Assembly (NCBI GenBank): GCA_003452395.1
Contig: DMOI01000040.1
Location: 1-64,000 of the forward strand
DNA from: Clostridiales bacterium
GTDB taxonomy: Bacteria; Bacillota; Clostridia; Lachnospirales; UBA12420
Direction: 5' to 3'
Length of the DNA: 64,000 bases
Shown: positions 61,971 to 64,000 of the stretch, one piece after another
Position numbering within the stretch: the stretch's first letter is position 1
How the letters are laid out: every line of letters starts with the position of its first letter
Program-made: the position numbers and the translations under genes
The notes under the pieces: model-generated
The model's input: only the letters and a program-made list of their open reading frames with translations
What the model was told of the DNA's origin: nothing
The model's database searches: none

Positions 61971-62009
61971 AAAAAGTAATTTTGTTTCAAAACAAAGTTG
62001 CTTTTTTTG
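61971..62009 (+). terminator. Terminator of the ABC importer operon
   Basis: AAAAAAAGTAATTTTGTTT and AAACAAAGTTGCTTTTTTT form a long stem with G-T pairs. A possible pyrG promoter (TTGCTT at 61998-62003, TAAAAT at 62021-62026) overlaps its end. Confidence 0.7.
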
Positions 62010-62078
62010 TTTTATTAGTGTAAAATGATATAAAAAAATATGAAATGAATCATAAATCAAAAAAGGAGTGTTATATAC

Positions 62079-63674
62079 ATGTCAAAGTTTATTTTTGTTA
62101 CAGGTGGGGTCATTTCGGGTTTAGGTAAGGGGATAGCAGCAGCGAGTATAGGACTGTTACTCAAAAATAAGGGACTTAAAATTGCAGTTGAAAAGTTTGA
62201 TCCTTATTTAAATGTTGACCCAGGTACAATGAGTCCTTATCAGCATGGAGAGGTTTTCGTTACAGAGGATGGTGGCGAAACTGACCTTGATTTAGGACAT
62301 TATGAAAGGTTTATTGGAACTAATATCACAAAAAATTGTAGTTTTTCTATGGGGCAAATTTATTCTGAGATAATAAAAAAAGAAAGAAAAGGTACCTATC
62401 TAGGTGGTACAGTTCAAGTAGTTCCACATGTAACAGATATTATAAAAAATAAAATAAAAGATTTAGCTATGAGATCAGAAGCGGATGTAATCATAACTGA
62501 GATAGGAGGTACTGTCGGAGAAATAGAGGCAGAGGTTTTTCTTGAGGCTATAAGACAATTTAAAACGGAAATGGGAAGGGAAAATGTAATATTTATTCAC
62601 CTTACACTCGTACCATATTTAAAAAGTTCTAAAGAACTAAAAACAAAGCCTACTCAGCACTCAGTAAAAGAACTTCAGAGGCATGGTATAAACCCAGATA
62701 TGCTTATATGTAGAGCAGATAGGCATATATCAGAAGAACTTTTAAATAAAATAGCAATGTTTTGTAATATAGATAGTAAATATGTGTTTGAAGGTATTGA
62801 TGTAGATACTATATATGATGTTCCTATAAACTTTCACGAAGAAGAAATGGAAGAAAGAATTTGTGAAAGACTAGGGATAAAGACAGAAAGAAAAAACATT
62901 GATGAATGGAAAACCATTGTGGGTAACTACAAGAATCCTGAAAAGGAAGTTACTATAGGTCTTGTTGGTAAATATGTTGCACTTGAGGATGCATATTTAA
63001 GCGTATCCGAATCTTTAAAACACGCGGGTGCACATCATAAATGCAAAGTAAATATTGAATGGATAAACTCAGAGGATATAGAGGCTAACGGTGTAGAAAA
63101 GTATTTGTCAAAACTTGATGGTATAATAGTACCAGGAGGCTTTGGTAATAGAGGGATAGAAGGAAAAATAGCAGCTGCAAAATATGCACGAGAACACAAA
63201 ATACCTTATCTAGGACTATGTCTTGGTATGCAAATAGCTGTTATTGAATTTGCACGTAATGTTTGTGGTTTAAGTGATGCAAATAGTAGCGAGTTTGGTA
63301 CATATGAGCATCAAGTTATAGATTTGATGGATACTCAGGTAGGAATATCAAATAAAGGTGGTACAATGAGACTTGGTAGCTATCCATGTACCTTAAAAGA
63401 AGACACTAAAGCTTATAGAGCTTATGGAGAAAAGAAAATTAATGAAAGACATAGACATAGATATGAATTTAATAATAATTACAGGGACGTAATGAATAAA
63501 AATGGTATGATATTTGCAGGTACAAGCCCTGATGATATGCTTGTTGAAATAATAGAGCTATCTGATCATCCATGGTTTGTAGCATCTCAATTTCATCCAG
63601 AATTCAAATCTAGATTATACGATCCACATCCGCTATTTAGAGATTTTGTAGGAGCAACGGTAAAGAACAGATGA
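62079..63674 (+). CDS. pyrG: CTP synthase
   Basis: A 531-residue enzyme that makes CTP from UTP with glutamine and ATP. The amidoligase domain has [20 protein letters not shown] (6-25) with the ATP loop, [20 protein letters not shown] and [10 protein letters not shown]. The class I glutaminase domain has the nucleophilic Cys in [11 protein letters not shown] (near 379) and the catalytic His and Glu in FHPEF. Full length. ATG follows AAAAGGAGTG. No pyrG attenuator (GGGC run) was recognised in the 121-base gap before it. Confidence 0.96.
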   Translation: MSKFIFVTGGVISGLGKGIAAASIGLLLKNKGLKIAVEKFDPYLNVDPGTMSPYQHGEVFVTEDGGETDLDLGHYERFIGTNITKNCSFSMGQIYSEIIKKERKGTYLGGTVQVVPHVTDIIKNKIKDLAMRSEADVIITEIGGTVGEIEAEVFLEAIRQFKTEMGRENVIFIHLTLVPYLKSSKELKTKPTQHSVKELQRHGINPDMLICRADRHISEELLNKIAMFCNIDSKYVFEGIDVDTIYDVPINFHEEEMEERICERLGIKTERKNIDEWKTIVGNYKNPEKEVTIGLVGKYVALEDAYLSVSESLKHAGAHHKCKVNIEWINSEDIEANGVEKYLSKLDGIIVPGGFGNRGIEGKIAAAKYAREHKIPYLGLCLGMQIAVIEFARNVCGLSDANSSEFGTYEHQVIDLMDTQVGISNKGGTMRLGSYPCTLKEDTKAYRAYGEKKINERHRHRYEFNNNYRDVMNKNGMIFAGTSPDDMLVEIIELSDHPWFVASQFHPEFKSRLYDPHPLFRDFVGATVKNR

Positions 63675-63750
63675 CAGACTAGTGTTGCACAAACATATTA
63701 CATATGTATTAAGTCTTTAACTGTTGTCTGTACTCTGTACTTTGTTATCT
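63666..63750. repeat. Dispersed hairpin repeat (type D), copy 2
   Basis: It contains the core GCACAAACATATTAC (63686-63700) and the flanks ACAGATGACAGACT and AACTGTTGTCTGTACTCTG, similar to 56790-56865. It also lies directly before the ribosome site of the following gene. Confidence 0.6.
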
Positions 63751-63771
63751 TTTTTATCAGGGGGTGATTTC

Positions 63772-64000
63772 ATGTTAGTAATTAAAAATCCATTTAAACG
63801 AAATAAACCTATCGTAAACAACGATATAAAACCAGTTGCTAAAAAACATGAATCAAGCTTAGGTTGGGTTACAGTGTGGCAAATAATAATTACACTTATG
63901 GTTGTGGTTTTTTTAATACTTATACATCCAGTACCAGAAAGGCTCTCAAAGCACTTGGTTATTGGTAGTTTTGTAGTGTCTTGGCTAATTATAGTGTTCA
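63772..64000 (+). CDS. Membrane protein, partial (cut by window end)
   Basis: The N-terminal 76 residues of a gene that continues beyond the window. ATG 63772 follows AGGGGGTGATTTC. A basic, charged start (KNPFKRNKPIVNNDIK) precedes two hydrophobic helices, WQIIITLMVVVFLILI and HLVIGSFVVSWLIIVF. Nothing more can be said without the rest. Confidence 0.6.
   Translation, partial: MLVIKNPFKRNKPIVNNDIKPVAKKHESSLGWVTVWQIIITLMVVVFLILIHPVPERLSKHLVIGSFVVSWLIIVF

Overview
The window is AT-rich DNA (about 30% G+C by eye) from an anaerobic, endospore-forming member of the Clostridia (Bacillota). The evidence is a full-length pyruvate:ferredoxin oxidoreductase, forespore and mother-cell sporulation genes (spoIID, a SpoIIQ-like gene, spoIIIAF/AG/AH), a small DUF3787 spore-surface-type protein, strong AGGAGG-type ribosome sites with many TTG and GTG starts, and a T-box leader. 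The genus cannot be fixed from this sequence. No rRNA, tRNA, CRISPR array or intact insertion sequence was seen.

Layout. 1-3 kb: accessory genes and debris (frameshifted RhuM gene, an EEP-family hydrolase, a gene fragment, DUF1456). 3-9.5 kb: housekeeping (HD hydrolase, HAD phosphatase, RluA pseudouridine synthase), a large S-layer-homology protein and an ABC-F ATPase. 9.6-13.2 kb: nifJ. 13.2-20.5 kb: a patchy region with a spore-surface protein, a small zinc-ribbon peptide, a P-loop protein, a LysM protein, two c-di-GMP-type GGDEF genes, a PH-like membrane protein, and three decayed pieces: a LysM gene copy, a truncated GGDEF copy and a group II intron tail. 20.5-22.7 kb: two coupled RNA methyltransferases. 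23.1-30.3 kb: a six-gene complex I/hydrogenase-4-like operon whose catalytic subunit has no nickel ligands, so it is an energy-converting hydrogenase-related (Ehr-type) complex and not a hydrogenase. 30.3-32.4 kb: T-box plus aspS. 32.6-36.3 kb: miaA, a MetC-like lyase (YnbB family) and a tyrosine recombinase. 36.6-39.6 kb: a copper-amine-oxidase-domain surface protein, spoIID and a spoIIQ-like gene. 39.7-43.4 kb: split transketolase and two membrane proteins. 44.2-51.2 kb: HAD phosphatase, glgB, rnhA, cmk, cheR and a beta-CASP nuclease. 51.2-54.8 kb: a ComM/YifB relic, a Yip1 membrane protein, a Phd/YoeB-type toxin-antitoxin pair, then spoIIIAF-AG-AH without spoIIIAA-AE in front. 54.9-64 kb: a SPOCS-like protein, a glycosyltransferase, a DJ-1 protein, an M29 aminopeptidase, a three-gene ABC importer, pyrG and the start of a membrane protein.

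Common threads. Central anaerobic metabolism is represented by nifJ, which makes reduced ferredoxin, and by the Ehr-type complex, which carries two antiporter-like subunits and a polyferredoxin/NuoB fusion; coupling of ferredoxin or another carrier to ion transport is plausible but not shown. Several intergenic gaps contain short palindromic repeats of at least five sequence types (near 13.2/47.2, 27.9/30.5/47.8, 55.6, 56.8/63.7 and 59.6 kb). One lies inside the aspS T-box leader, and two genes end on a stop codon that falls inside such a repeat. The most informative oddities are the nickel-free hydrogenase-like operon, the AAC (Asn) specifier in front of aspS, the split spoIIIA operon next to a toxin-antitoxin module, and the recent GGDEF duplication.
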